From positions 1 through 64,000 of the forward strand of contig JAFGPS010000195.1 in the NCBI GenBank assembly GCA_016936075.1: a stretch of 64,000 nucleotides of DNA, written 5' to 3'. A model generated the notes under the pieces. That model worked only from the letters and a program-made list of their open reading frames with translations. It searched no databases and had not been told where the DNA came from. Source of the DNA: Sedimentisphaerales bacterium (lineage in GTDB: Bacteria > Planctomycetota > Phycisphaerae > Sedimentisphaerales > Anaerobacaceae). The first letter of the stretch is position 1. Every line of letters starts with the position of its first letter. Position numbers and translations under genes: made by a program. Positions 18,088 through 28,115 of the stretch are shown one piece after another.

Positions 18088-20166
18088 ATGTTTGATAAAC
18101 TATTCAGCCCAAAATCAGTCGCAATTATAGGAGCCTCACAAAAGCCCCTTTCGATTGGTAATGTTATTACAAAAAATCTATTAAAATATGAGTATAAGGG
18201 AGAAATTTACCCGATTAATCCCAAAGCAGATGAAATTCTGGGAATCAAGGCTTACCACTCGATTCTGGATGTCCCCGGTGACGTTGATCTTGCGCATATG
18301 TCTATTCCCGCAAAGTTTACTCCCATGGCAATGGATGAATGCGGAAAGAAAGGAGTAAAGTTTGTTATTATAAATAGCGCCGGTTTTAAAGAAGTTGGCG
18401 AAGAAGGCCTTGCTTTAGAAAACGAAGTAGTTGCCGTAGCTAAGAAATATGGTATCAGGGTATTTGGCCCCAACTGCCAGGGAATCATTAATACTGATCC
18501 GGAATTAAAAGCCTACTGTGATTTTACTTTTACCTATCCGGAAGAGGGTCATATTTCAATTGTCGCACAAAGCGGCGGTGTAGGTGCGTTGTTTATGCAG
18601 GCAATTCATGACCTTAGTGTTGGCCTGCGATTCTATGCTTCCAATGGTAATGCATGTGACATTTCAATTCCTGAAATTTTACGATACTACGGAAACGATG
18701 AAAAAACCAAAGCAATCATTCTCTATGCCGAAGGTTTTTCGGATCCCGCAGAGTTTATGGAAGCCGCCAGAGAAGTAGCTGCCAAAAAACCTGTACTTGG
18801 AATGCGTGCCGGACGAACTGAAGAAGGTGCCAAAGCCGCAACGTCTCATACCGGCGGCCTTGCCGGAGGCGGATTATCAACAGAACTGATTTTCAAGAAG
18901 ACCGGCATTCTTACCTTCAGGGATGTTGAAGAAATGTGCCAGTCTGCGGTTGCTCTTTCCTCACAACCAATACCAAAAGGGAAACGAGTTGGATTGATTA
19001 CCGACACAGGCGGCCCCGCTATTATCGCAACAGACGAACTCGTCGATGCAGGTCTGGAAATTCCGGAACTTTCGGATACCGCAAAAGCAACACTAAAAGA
19101 ACAATTACTTCCCCAGGCATCATTGAGAAATCCAATTGATGTTGTCGCGACAGCCGGCGCACCTCATTACCGCGCAGCTCTCGATGTGTTGATGGGTGAG
19201 GAAAATATCGATAGCGTATATATCAATTTCGTCACACCTTCCTTTGTTGACTGCGAAGCGGTTGCAAAAGAGATGGCGGAAGTAAGTAAGCAGCAAAAGA
19301 AACCTATCGTGTGTAACTACATGACTGATAAACCTCAATGGACAGGAACAACTGCGAATATGAAAGAAGGCGGCATTCCCTGTTATGATTACCCGGAAAT
19401 GGCTGCAAAAGCTCTCGCCGCAATGACAAGGTATAACGATCTTCGTAACAGAGAAATTGGAACAGTAAAAACTTTCGATGATGTTGATAAATCCAAAGCC
19501 GAAAGCTTGTTAGCTGAAGCGAAAAAAGCTAATCGAACAATACTGAACGCAAAAGAAGTTTATGAAATTCTTGCGGCCTATGGTATTCCTGCAGCACCAT
19601 GGAAGATAGCTAATAGTGTTGATGAAGCAGTAGCGGCCGCTGAAGAAATAGGTTATCCGGTTGTAATAAAAGCCGATTCAGAGAGTATCGTTCATAAGAG
19701 TGATGTTGGCGGCGTAGCGGTTAACTTAACTGATAAAGCTGCGGTTGAATCAACCGTTAACGAAATGACAAATAAATTCGGTGCTAAAGGATTAAAATTC
19801 TTTATCCAGAAATTTATGCCAGGCGGCCAGGAAGTTATCGTTGGCGCCAAAGCAGAGCCTGGACTTGGACATTTGGTAATGTTCGGACTGGGCGGCGTGA
19901 CAGTTGAACTATTCAAAGACGTCTCCTTCGAAATTACTCCTGTTTCTGACGCTGAAGCAAAACAAATGCTTTCGTCCATTAAAGCCTATCGACTCCTTTC
20001 AGGATTCAGAGGTGCAAAAGGTGTTGACCAGAAAAAACTGGTCGAAGTTATCCAACGTATATCACAATTGGTAATGGACTTGCCTGCAATTCAGGAAATG
20101 GATTTGAATCCGATTATGGCTTATGAAGATACTATTTGTGTAGTTGACGCTCGCATTAGTATATAA
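18088..20166 (+). CDS. ADP-forming acyl-CoA synthetase (fused alpha-beta)
   Basis: 692 residues. CoA-binding Rossmann domain first ('SVAIIGASQKPLSIGN'), then the succinyl-CoA-synthetase-like domains with 'VAQSGGVGALF' and the phospho-histidine loop 'AATSHTGGLAGG', and a C-terminal ATP-grasp domain ('YPVVIKADSESIVHKSDVGGV', 'QKFMPGGQEVIVGAK'). It interconverts acyl-CoA + ADP + Pi with acid + ATP + CoA, and in fermenters usually makes ATP. At the end of this operon it probably harvests energy from the CoA ester made by the preceding enzymes. Good AAAGGA site before ATG. Confidence 0.92.
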   Translation: MFDKLFSPKSVAIIGASQKPLSIGNVITKNLLKYEYKGEIYPINPKADEILGIKAYHSILDVPGDVDLAHMSIPAKFTPMAMDECGKKGVKFVIINSAGFKEVGEEGLALENEVVAVAKKYGIRVFGPNCQGIINTDPELKAYCDFTFTYPEEGHISIVAQSGGVGALFMQAIHDLSVGLRFYASNGNACDISIPEILRYYGNDEKTKAIILYAEGFSDPAEFMEAAREVAAKKPVLGMRAGRTEEGAKAATSHTGGLAGGGLSTELIFKKTGILTFRDVEEMCQSAVALSSQPIPKGKRVGLITDTGGPAIIATDELVDAGLEIPELSDTAKATLKEQLLPQASLRNPIDVVATAGAPHYRAALDVLMGEENIDSVYINFVTPSFVDCEAVAKEMAEVSKQQKKPIVCNYMTDKPQWTGTTANMKEGGIPCYDYPEMAAKALAAMTRYNDLRNREIGTVKTFDDVDKSKAESLLAEAKKANRTILNAKEVYEILAAYGIPAAPWKIANSVDEAVAAAEEIGYPVVIKADSESIVHKSDVGGVAVNLTDKAAVESTVNEMTNKFGAKGLKFFIQKFMPGGQEVIVGAKAEPGLGHLVMFGLGGVTVELFKDVSFEITPVSDAEAKQMLSSIKAYRLLSGFRGAKGVDQKKLVEVIQRISQLVMDLPAIQEMDLNPIMAYEDTICVVDARISI

Positions 20167-20187
20167 TAAATAGTCTATACGCAAATT

Positions 20188-20218
20188 AAAGGGTACGGTT
20201 TTCCGTGCCCTTTTTTTT
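20188..20218. terminator. Bidirectional rho-independent terminator
   Basis: Stem AAAGGGTACGG / CCGTGCCCTTT with a TTTT loop and an 8-T tail on the plus strand; the A-rich left arm provides a U-run on the minus strand. It sits between the convergent acyl-CoA synthetase and MatC-like genes and can stop both operons. One G-T pair is in the stem. Confidence 0.85.
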
Positions 20219-21500
20219 ACAACGATGGAAATAAAAATAGAAGTACTGCATGTATCATAATATTGATAGCTGCCCATGCAATCAATCCGAGGAAAAACTG
20301 AGAGCGTTTTTTCTCGTCATCAACTAAAGATACCGCCATTGCGCCCATCGAAGAAAATGGTGATATTGCAGTTGCCAATCCTCCAACAGCTATCGCATAA
20401 AAAAGAATACCGGCATCAATTCCGCTTGCAGCAACTCCGGGAACCAGAGGGAAAAAAGTTGTGTTCACAACAAAGCCGCTAACGAAAAAACTCATGATTC
20501 CGGAAAAGGTCGCAAAAAGCACAGGAGATGAGCCCTGAGAAATATTAGTTGACAAAAATTCTGAAATCTTATCTATCGATCCTGTTTTGGTAACAACCGA
20601 AATCAGCATACTCATTCCGCAGAGAACAGTGAAAGCTCTCCAGGAAACCCGAAGAAAGGATTTTTTCTCGTCACCAACCTTAAATAATAAACAAAGCAAC
20701 GCACAAAAAAATGATATGAAAGCAATATTAAGATTTGCTTTAAGAAAAGCTAAAAAAGTCAGCTTTGGAAATGCTGTATTCAATAAAGGAATTAAAACCA
20801 TAATACAAATATAAAAGATTATAATTCCAAGAGTTATTTTTTGTTTTCCTTCAAAGGCCGGAGGTTTTGCAATTTCCTTTGCTTTTAATTTGAAACCTCT
20901 AAAGACAATATAAGCAGCTACAAATATAATCGTAAATAGAATAAAGCTATGTAATAAAGCTCTATATGCATATGTACCTGCAACTTCCAGAGAATATCCA
21001 GCCTGTTCTATCATCAATTCTTTTATAAAAATATGAATAGTACTTATTGGAGTTAATCCCCCAATGCTTATGCCGCATATTACAGATGAGGCCGCAAGAA
21101 AGTAATTCATACCAGTAATCCCGGCAATCGTAATTGATATGGGTAAAAGAAGCACAATAGCTCCGTCACCGGCTCCAATCCCGGCCAAAACAAAACCCAG
21201 AAAATAAAGAACTATTGGTAAAGCCCATGGAATAGACCGACATATATAAACAGCATGAAGTGCCAGTTTTTCCAGAGAACCGTTGAGAGTGGCGAAACTA
21301 TAAAAAAAAGTTACCGCAAAAAGCATCAGGAATAACTTAGTTGGCCACAGAGTAATAATTTCTTTCGGAGGTATTTTTAATACAAACGAACCTAATATAT
21401 AAGCAGCAAATATCGCCCATAGCCCAATATTGGTTTTTGTTAAAGTACCCATAATTATTACTACAATAATAATTATGCTGCATACAAGCAGGATACCCAT
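20217..21500 (-). CDS. MatC-like dicarboxylate/organic-anion carrier
   Basis: 427 residues, about 11-12 predicted membrane segments, with an N-terminal block typical of the MatC_N (malonate/dicarboxylate carrier) part of the ion-transporter superfamily: 'LGFVLAGIGAGDGAIVLLLPISI' and 'ISIGGLTPISTIHIF'. A second conserved re-entrant region is 'AVGGLATAISPFSSMGAMA'. A strong AAGGAG precedes the ATG. It is the last gene of the leftward operon with the glycyl-radical enzyme, so it may import the substrate or export the product acid. The exact solute is unknown. Confidence 0.8.
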   Translation of the reverse strand: MGILLVCSIIIIVVIIMGTLTKTNIGLWAIFAAYILGSFVLKIPPKEIITLWPTKLFLMLFAVTFFYSFATLNGSLEKLALHAVYICRSIPWALPIVLYFLGFVLAGIGAGDGAIVLLLPISITIAGITGMNYFLAASSVICGISIGGLTPISTIHIFIKELMIEQAGYSLEVAGTYAYRALLHSFILFTIIFVAAYIVFRGFKLKAKEIAKPPAFEGKQKITLGIIIFYICIMVLIPLLNTAFPKLTFLAFLKANLNIAFISFFCALLCLLFKVGDEKKSFLRVSWRAFTVLCGMSMLISVVTKTGSIDKISEFLSTNISQGSSPVLFATFSGIMSFFVSGFVVNTTFFPLVPGVAASGIDAGILFYAIAVGGLATAISPFSSMGAMAVSLVDDEKKRSQFFLGLIAWAAINIMIHAVLLFLFPSL

Positions 21501-21583
21501 ACTTTTTGCTCCTTATATATAAAAACAAATATTCCAGGAAAGGCTATGAAGCAAATCGAAACTTAATACTAACCTGAACTTAA

Positions 21584-23974
21584 TCAAACAAGATTCAGTT
21601 CAGTTCTTTCGATTACCTCGTCCTGAACTTCTTTACCTAATACTGTAAAATAAGCACTATAACCTGCGACACGTACCACAATATCACGATGCTTTTCAGG
21701 AGTGATTTGTGCATCCTGAAGTGTTTTCTTGTCTATTACATTAAACTGGACATGCTTGCCGCCGTTTTTGAAATAGGCTTTAATAAGAAAAGATAATTTT
21801 TGTAAATCTTCATTTGTTTTCAGTGAAGATGGATGAAATTTCATATTCAATAAAGTTGCCTGATATGAATCCTGGTCAATCTTACAGGCGCTTTTTATAA
21901 TAGCGGTCGGACCTTTCTTGTCCATACCGTGCATAGGTGACATGCTGCCATCGGCGAGTATTTCACCTTTGCGCCTTCCATCCGGAGTTGCCCCAGTTAA
22001 AGCTCCTCCCGGCTGATGAGATGTAATGGAAATCGCTGTCGTTATAATTTTTCCACCATATGCGGAATCTTTTTTTGCTAATGTTTGTTCAACAAATTTA
22101 TACAGGTCGGCCGCAATTGAATCGACGTAATCATCATCGTTTCCATATTTCGGAGCGTTAAGAAACATCTTTCTCAAGTCTTCGTAACCAGTCCAATCAG
22201 CATCAAGAGCAGCTACCAATTCTTTCATAGTGACTTTTTTATCTTCATATACGAGTTTTTTTACCGCAGCTAATGAGTCGGCAACATTTATTGCCCCTAT
22301 CGTACAGATAACGGAACCATTTTCAAAAGGCATCTTACGATTTAATAAATCTTTACCTTCTTTAATCGCGTCTTTCATTAAAGATGACCTGAACGGGTCA
22401 GGGAAAAATTGCCTCTGTGCCAAAAGCTCTACGTTATTTCTTTCTCCGGCTAAATCCAAAAGATATTCAAGTTGTTTATAGAATGCGGCCTTAAATTCCT
22501 GATACGTTTCCATATCTTCAACATTACCGGTATTAATCCCAACTAATTCATCATTATTCGGATTGATACCGTTATGCATAAAAATATCAAACGCAAGAGA
22601 AACAACAAACATTCCTATTGAAACAGTTCTCGATAGAGCGGGTATATTGCCATCGAGACATCCGGTCATTATATATTCACGGGAATCTTCAAGTGACAAT
22701 CCATTCTTACGGAAAAATTCGATATACGATTTATCATTAACAAAAGCAGGCATCCCCAAACCAGTACGTATAACTTCCAGTGCCTTTTGCATCAATTCGA
22801 TTGGAGTATTATCATGCACACGAAGCGTCAGGGTATGATGTGGAATTTGGGTTTGTTTTGCTGCTTCCAATAAAAGATAAGTCAACTCATTCGTCGCGTC
22901 TTTTCCATCGCGTGTCACTCCGCCGATAGTCCAATTGTGCCACTTCGCCATTCCGGAATTTTTCTTCCTATTGGCCTTGCCGGATACCCTGTTCAATTTT
23001 ATATTCTTGATACGCAGAAATTCAAGTAACTCGAGGACTTCATCATCATTAATCTTACCTGCATTCTTATCTTTTTTGTAAAAAGGATACATATACTGGT
23101 CGAACCTTCCAGCCGCTGATGTCGGAGAAGGACATATCAAAAGGAAAGTAAACCAGAACGATTGTAAAGCTTCGAAGAAATCTCTGGCAGGATTAGCGGG
23201 AACCCATTTGCAGGCTTGAGCTATTCTTTCAAGCTCTTTTTTGCGAGTCGAATCTTTTTCTGTGCTTGCTATTTCTTGAGCCAATTGAGCATAACGATTA
23301 GCAAAAGCAATAATGGCTTTGTGTACGATTATGACTGACTGTAAGAAATTTTGTTTTTCAAGAGACTCTCCGTTGGAATCTTTAATCCTCTCTAATTCTT
23401 CCTGAGCCTGTGAGATTATTTTCAGTGAACCTTCGCTGAGCATTTTTTCATAATCAACTCCGACCAGAAAGAATCCCGGTCCAAGTCCCAATCCAGATTG
23501 AGCATATCCCCCGCCGCTTCCGACTTTTTTCCCTTTCCAGGGAGGAAGTATCAATCCTGATGTTATAAATGGCCTAAGACGCTCATTTTCATACAACACT
23601 TCGCCCATTGCTGAAACTAAATTTCTATCGTTGAATTTTGCATTCAATACGTGCAATTCGGCTTCTTCCTGAGCTGTGATTGAATATTGTTCCTGCTTTA
23701 AGGAATCTATTTCATCCTGTGTCCATGTCCCATATTCATAATCTATTTCCAGGCCGAAAGGTTTACTTGCACCAGCTCCGGCGAAGAGTTCGTCTTGTTC
23801 GATAAAAATATTTATATTGTTTAAGACATTTGAGAGAATTTTTGCCCGCCTGATGATATACGGCTCACCTTCGGTTTCGGCAAGAGTCTGTGTAGCAAGC
23901 CGAAACTTTTCAATACAAAGCGGATATTTATCCACTTTGAGACGGTCAATCATTCTTTTTATTCTGTCATTCAT
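21584..23974 (-). CDS. Glycyl-radical enzyme of the pyruvate-formate-lyase superfamily, atypical active site
   Basis: 796 residues from ATG 23974, chosen because family members start with 'MN.RIK.L'; a GTG at 24007 adds 11 residues. The radical glycine is in 'RVAGYSAYF' (Gly771 by this start). The thiyl cysteine is Cys439 in 'MTGCLDGNIPAL'. Most decarboxylase, dehydratase and C-N/C-S lyase members carry Cys-X-Glu there; here it is Cys-Leu-Asp. An unassigned reaction is therefore likely: decarboxylation or elimination on an aryl or organic acid would fit the neighbours. The activase gene lies just upstream and overlaps the GTG start. The radical makes it oxygen-sensitive. Confidence 0.93.
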   Translation of the reverse strand: MNDRIKRMIDRLKVDKYPLCIEKFRLATQTLAETEGEPYIIRRAKILSNVLNNINIFIEQDELFAGAGASKPFGLEIDYEYGTWTQDEIDSLKQEQYSITAQEEAELHVLNAKFNDRNLVSAMGEVLYENERLRPFITSGLILPPWKGKKVGSGGGYAQSGLGLGPGFFLVGVDYEKMLSEGSLKIISQAQEELERIKDSNGESLEKQNFLQSVIIVHKAIIAFANRYAQLAQEIASTEKDSTRKKELERIAQACKWVPANPARDFFEALQSFWFTFLLICPSPTSAAGRFDQYMYPFYKKDKNAGKINDDEVLELLEFLRIKNIKLNRVSGKANRKKNSGMAKWHNWTIGGVTRDGKDATNELTYLLLEAAKQTQIPHHTLTLRVHDNTPIELMQKALEVIRTGLGMPAFVNDKSYIEFFRKNGLSLEDSREYIMTGCLDGNIPALSRTVSIGMFVVSLAFDIFMHNGINPNNDELVGINTGNVEDMETYQEFKAAFYKQLEYLLDLAGERNNVELLAQRQFFPDPFRSSLMKDAIKEGKDLLNRKMPFENGSVICTIGAINVADSLAAVKKLVYEDKKVTMKELVAALDADWTGYEDLRKMFLNAPKYGNDDDYVDSIAADLYKFVEQTLAKKDSAYGGKIITTAISITSHQPGGALTGATPDGRRKGEILADGSMSPMHGMDKKGPTAIIKSACKIDQDSYQATLLNMKFHPSSLKTNEDLQKLSFLIKAYFKNGGKHVQFNVIDKKTLQDAQITPEKHRDIVVRVAGYSAYFTVLGKEVQDEVIERTELNLV

Positions 23975-23999
23975 AAACAAGCCAATTATTAAATCTGAA

Positions 24000-24941
24000 C
24001 TATCCACCTATTTTAACAGATAACCCATAAGACTCCAAAATTTTTGTTATTTCATTCATCTTTTTATCCGAAGGAATTGTTCCGGAAAAACCGTTCCATG
24101 ATTGTTCAAGATTCTTATGCTTTTGCTCTCCCAAATTATTATAAGGTAATAAATGCACTTTTATTAATTTATCAAGCATTGTCGAAATAAAGTTTGCAGT
24201 CTGTTTTATATTCATAATCGAATCGTTACAATCCGGTATAATCGGCAATCTGGCAACAATTGGAATCTTGAGTTCATGGTATATTTTTTTTGCATTTTCT
24301 AATATTGTTTCATTGGAAACTCCGGTGAATTTTATATGTTCGCTATCATCAAAATGTTTAAAGTCAAAGAGTACTAAATCTGTAAAAGTAAGTACATTCT
24401 TTAAAGTTTCCCATGAACCATATCCGCTTGTTTCGATCGCGGTGTGAATATTTTCGTTTTTGCACAACTCAAGAATAGCACATGAAAATTCGTGTTGTAC
24501 TAAAACTTCTCCGCCGCTTAATGTCACTCCGCCGTTTGATTCCTGATAGAACATTTTATCTGAAGAAACTTCATTTAGGACTTCTCCGGCTGTAATTTCT
24601 TTACCAATTATTGTACGTGCTTCATTTGGACATATTGTTACACATTTGCCGCATATTTTGCACAAATTACGGTCGGTTTGTACTACAGATCCATTTTGCG
24701 AGATAGCATTTTGAGTACATACTGAAATACATTTGCCGCAACCTGTGCATTTATCATAACTGAAAAATAACTGGGGATATAATTCCTGCGATTCAGGATT
24801 CTGGCACCACAAGCATTTCAGGGGACATCCGCTTAAAAATACGGTTGTTCTTATTCCCGGTCCATCATGGATAGCATAATGCTGAATATCAAATACAAAT
24901 CCCTTAATTTCTTCAAGGTCATGTATTCTTTTGTTTTCCAT
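24000..24941 (-). CDS. Glycyl-radical enzyme activating enzyme (radical SAM, two extra 4Fe-4S clusters)
   Basis: About 313 residues from ATG 24941; a TTG at 24953 is also possible. The radical-SAM site is CX3CX2C in 'SGCPLKCLWCQNPES'. A ferredoxin-like insertion follows with two CX2CX2CX3C/P sets ('CTGCGKCISVC' and 'CKICGKCVTICP'), as in activases of glycerol dehydratase, hydroxyphenylacetate decarboxylase and relatives, but not pyruvate formate-lyase. It abstracts the glycine hydrogen of the adjacent enzyme using SAM. 'SNGGVTLSGGEVL' is the family GGE motif. Confidence 0.94.
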   Translation of the reverse strand: MENKRIHDLEEIKGFVFDIQHYAIHDGPGIRTTVFLSGCPLKCLWCQNPESQELYPQLFFSYDKCTGCGKCISVCTQNAISQNGSVVQTDRNLCKICGKCVTICPNEARTIIGKEITAGEVLNEVSSDKMFYQESNGGVTLSGGEVLVQHEFSCAILELCKNENIHTAIETSGYGSWETLKNVLTFTDLVLFDFKHFDDSEHIKFTGVSNETILENAKKIYHELKIPIVARLPIIPDCNDSIMNIKQTANFISTMLDKLIKVHLLPYNNLGEQKHKNLEQSWNGFSGTIPSDKKMNEITKILESYGLSVKIGG

Positions 24942-24979
24942 GATTTCTTTCAAGCCGGAGTTTATAGCCGTAAGTTAAA

Positions 24980-26371
24980 TTAACGGAAATAAATCAAGCC
25001 TACTATTCCGGCTAATATGATTGACAAAGCAGCTCTTTCAAACCATATCAATAATAATTGCCATGGTTTTAATTTTATCGATGTTGCATATAGACATGGA
25101 ATAAAACCGGCAAAAAATATAATCGTTGAAACGGAAACAACAGCTATTATATATCTTGGAACATCAGGTAATTCTTTAACTGTCAAATTGGGAACAAAAA
25201 CTTCTCCCAGAACTACTGCACTTGCTTTGGCAACTTCCCTGTAGTTTTCCATTCCAAACAATTTTAATACATAAGTAATCGGCATAAAAACAATACCAAC
25301 CACCTCAAAGAATTTGGTTTTATTTGCGAGAACCGCGGCTAATAATCCTACCGCTGTTGCCGAAGGCGTTAAAACAAAACACATTCTCATACCGCCTTTT
25401 AGATTCGTCCATAAACTTTTTAATAGAGATTTTGACTGGGCAGCGGCTTTAACTCCTTCATTTATGGCGCTGTGTATAATATTACCTTTTACTTCCTTTT
25501 CAGGTTTGCCTACTCCGTCAATATACGAATTATCGAGTTTGTTGAGCGGATAAAGCCTTACTGTAATCGCTGTTACGGTGAATGTAATAAGAAGCGTACT
25601 CCAGAAATAGAAATTCCAGATATCCATAAAACCGGCCGTCTTAGCAATAACAATCATAAACGTTGCCGAAACAGTAGAAAAACCAGTCATTACTATAGCG
25701 GCTTCTCTATATGTGTATTTAGATTCCTTATATAATTCGTCAGTGAGAAACATTGCTACTGAGAAATTTCCGATGAAAGCTGCAATAGCGTTTATAGCAG
25801 CTTTACCGGGAACTTTATAGAGCGGTCTCATAATGGGCCTTACTATTACGCCGGTAAATTCGAGAAGGCCGTAGCCCATGATAAATGTCAGAAAAATCGA
25901 GCCGAAAGTTACTATGATGGTGACATCGACAGCTATCTTTTGCCATGCAAATGGGATAAAATTAGGATTGTTTAACCATCCAGGCCCAATACTGAAAAAG
26001 CCCATTATACATACTGGAATACCAAGCGTTCGCAATACAGAGAGAATAAAACACAACGTATTCCTTTTAAAACTTTTGTCCATCCAGGGCAATATTCCCC
26101 CAATTGTCGCAACAATAAGAACAAATATCTTAAGAAGAAAAAATATCTCAAGAGTATATTTCTCTCCAATTGGAATCTTCGCCTCTTTTAGAAATTGTAT
26201 TAAATGGTCTAATGGAATTGAGCTTTTTTCTTTGATAGTAATAGGCGTAAAAAATAAAATTACTCCGAAAACACTAAAGCAAATAAATTTCACATAGTTT
26301 ATAACTTTACTGTTATTGCTCTGAGGGACATCTCCGCTTGGAGCCTGAGGGGCCTGAGTAGTTTCGTTCAT
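24980..26371 (-). CDS. YjiH-like membrane protein with nucleoside-recognition (GATE) domains
   Basis: 463 residues. A hydrophilic Pro/Gln-rich 25-residue N-terminus is followed by about 9-10 membrane segments. The GATE-type region ('LTDELYKESKYTYREAAIVMTGFSTVSATF') and a second one near residue 380 ('EVFVPNLTVKELPDVPRY') match YjiH-family permeases. Function is not established in the family; some homologues sit with amino-acid or purine catabolism. Here it begins the operon with the glycyl-radical pair and the MatC-like carrier, so substrate uptake is plausible. AAAGAGA precedes the ATG. Confidence 0.8.
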   Translation of the reverse strand: MNETTQAPQAPSGDVPQSNNSKVINYVKFICFSVFGVILFFTPITIKEKSSIPLDHLIQFLKEAKIPIGEKYTLEIFFLLKIFVLIVATIGGILPWMDKSFKRNTLCFILSVLRTLGIPVCIMGFFSIGPGWLNNPNFIPFAWQKIAVDVTIIVTFGSIFLTFIMGYGLLEFTGVIVRPIMRPLYKVPGKAAINAIAAFIGNFSVAMFLTDELYKESKYTYREAAIVMTGFSTVSATFMIVIAKTAGFMDIWNFYFWSTLLITFTVTAITVRLYPLNKLDNSYIDGVGKPEKEVKGNIIHSAINEGVKAAAQSKSLLKSLWTNLKGGMRMCFVLTPSATAVGLLAAVLANKTKFFEVVGIVFMPITYVLKLFGMENYREVAKASAVVLGEVFVPNLTVKELPDVPRYIIAVVSVSTIIFFAGFIPCLYATSIKLKPWQLLLIWFERAALSIILAGIVGLIYFR

Positions 26372-26545
26372 AACGCTAATCTCTTTAATTCATAAATATA
26401 TCTGGTACAATCCATAGGTCTATAAAAACTTATATCCTTGATGGTTCTTCTTAAAAAGAATAAATCCTTTCCCCCACCAGCAAAAATTAGCCTATTTGGT
26501 CAATATTATTGCTACTTAACCAATACTTCCTTATCCAAAATCTAC

Positions 26546-26570
26546 GAAAGAAAATAAGTTATTTTCTTTC
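26546..26570. terminator. AT-only palindrome spanning the stop of the PaaK-like gene
   Basis: GAAAGAAAATAA, one central base, then TTATTTTCTTTC: a 25-base palindrome over the stop codon of the CoA ligase gene. On the minus strand it would form a hairpin ending in a T-rich arm. It may act as a weak terminator or 3' stabiliser; no G-C stem is present. Confidence 0.35.
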
Positions 26571-27848
26571 ATCTATAAAACGTACAGGCTTACGGAATTC
26601 CGGATTATATACAACTTTTCTAATCTCTTCTATTGGAGCAACTACAAGTTCTGGTTTCACCCGTAATCGAGCTTGCAGTTTCTGCAAAACATAATCTGCC
26701 TGTGATTGCCCTTCTGCTAAAGCAACGTAAATAGTTAAATGCTCAGAAAACGAATCATTATTACTTGCTTTAAGATAGTATTCTTTAACCTGCGGAAGTT
26801 CATTCAATACTGCCTGAACTCCCTGTGGATAGATACTTGTACCACGAATTTTCATCATTTGTTTACGCCGGCCTATAATAGGGCCGAGCCTGGCAGTATT
26901 TTTACCGCATGAACATGATGTACCAGCAATAAAACTAATATCGCCGGTTTTATATCGAATCATTGGCATACCTTCCATCTGTAAAGGTGTAACCACTACT
27001 TCACCAATTTCACCATCAGGAACATTTTGGTCGTTATCATCGACTATTTCAAGAATTCCTAAATCGGGTGAGAAATGGCCGCCCATTTGGTGTTCACATT
27101 CACAAAAAGCTGTTATTGTTTCAGTCGCGGCATAAGTAGAAAATACTTTTGCGCCCCAGATACTTTCCAATTCCTGACATGATTTTAGAAAACGTAATTC
27201 TCGATCTCGTAAAGGTTCCCCAATACATACCATTCGTTTTATACTATGAGAAGCTAAATCAATGCCCTGAGAAGTGATGTATTGACCTAATCTTAACAAG
27301 AAGCTTGGTACTCCGACCATTACAGTAGGAGAGGTTCGCATAATAACTTCTAAATAATTTGCTACAGTACTATGACCATTTCGAATTACCGCGGCTCCTA
27401 ATGAACGGGGACCTGAATAATAAGCTAAACCTGCAATGAAACATCTATCCATTGTACATGACAACAAGACGAGGTCCTCATCGGTTACCCCGCAACCTCG
27501 AAAAGCCTGAGCTTCATTATATGCCAATCGATCAAGGTCATTCATGGTATAAACAAACTTTGTGGGATGACCAGTGGTTCCGGAAGAAAAAGCCATATCA
27601 GCTACGGCTCTGTCACTAACTGCCTGAAACTGGTCATTATATTCTGAAAATTCAGATTTGTCTGTTAACGGCAAATCAGTTAAGCAATCCAGTTTGAAAT
27701 TATCGATATCGATTCCCTGAAGCTTATCCCGATAATAAGGCGAATTATCACTGATGTGCCGAAGATGCCTTCGCAACAAATCCTCTTGCGTTTTATAGAT
27801 AACCTCAGTCGATTCAAAGGCTAAATCAGGATATTTTAAAATTGACAT
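26559..27848 (-). CDS. PaaK-like phenylacetate/aryl-acid-CoA ligase
   Basis: 429 residues of the adenylate-forming superfamily, PaaK branch. The P-loop-like motif is 'AFSSGTTGHPTKFVYT' near residue 87. The aryl-site and hinge regions include 'YAATETITAFCECE', 'YKTGDISF' and 'GRRKQMMKIRGTSIYP'. Typical PaaK length is about 430-440. It activates an aryl acid such as phenylacetate, or a related acid, to its CoA ester with ATP to AMP. A Cys pair near 'GTSCSCGKNTARLG' matches the PaaK zinc-ribbon-like loop. It precedes the YjiH/glycyl-radical genes by 187 bases on the same strand. Substrate not readable. Confidence 0.85.
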   Translation of the reverse strand: MSILKYPDLAFESTEVIYKTQEDLLRRHLRHISDNSPYYRDKLQGIDIDNFKLDCLTDLPLTDKSEFSEYNDQFQAVSDRAVADMAFSSGTTGHPTKFVYTMNDLDRLAYNEAQAFRGCGVTDEDLVLLSCTMDRCFIAGLAYYSGPRSLGAAVIRNGHSTVANYLEVIMRTSPTVMVGVPSFLLRLGQYITSQGIDLASHSIKRMVCIGEPLRDRELRFLKSCQELESIWGAKVFSTYAATETITAFCECEHQMGGHFSPDLGILEIVDDNDQNVPDGEIGEVVVTPLQMEGMPMIRYKTGDISFIAGTSCSCGKNTARLGPIIGRRKQMMKIRGTSIYPQGVQAVLNELPQVKEYYLKASNNDSFSEHLTIYVALAEGQSQADYVLQKLQARLRVKPELVVAPIEEIRKVVYNPEFRKPVRFIDERK

Positions 27849-28115
27849 AAATACCTTATATTCCTTTTACTATTACCTGACGTTCCCCATTTAACTCTAT
27901 ACAACATCAATTTTTATGTAAAATACTAATAATAGTTATAAACTTCTAATTCTAACAAATATTTTCAAAATAATCAAGAAGTTTTGTCCTAAAACGGCTT
28001 AATAAAATATTTACATGAAAACAGGTTTTTATATATCTAACCACTAATGCTTTAATTTCATAATGAATTAATTTTTCACTCTAAAGATTTAAAATCGCTA
28101 AACCTGAAAATACTC

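Noticed and set aside
23975-24007. GTG 24007 as the firm start of the glycyl-radical enzyme
   Set aside because: The GTG is inside the GGTGG that might serve as ribosome site, and homologues begin at the 'MN.RIK' Met at 23974; the absence of a good ribosome site for that ATG leaves some doubt.
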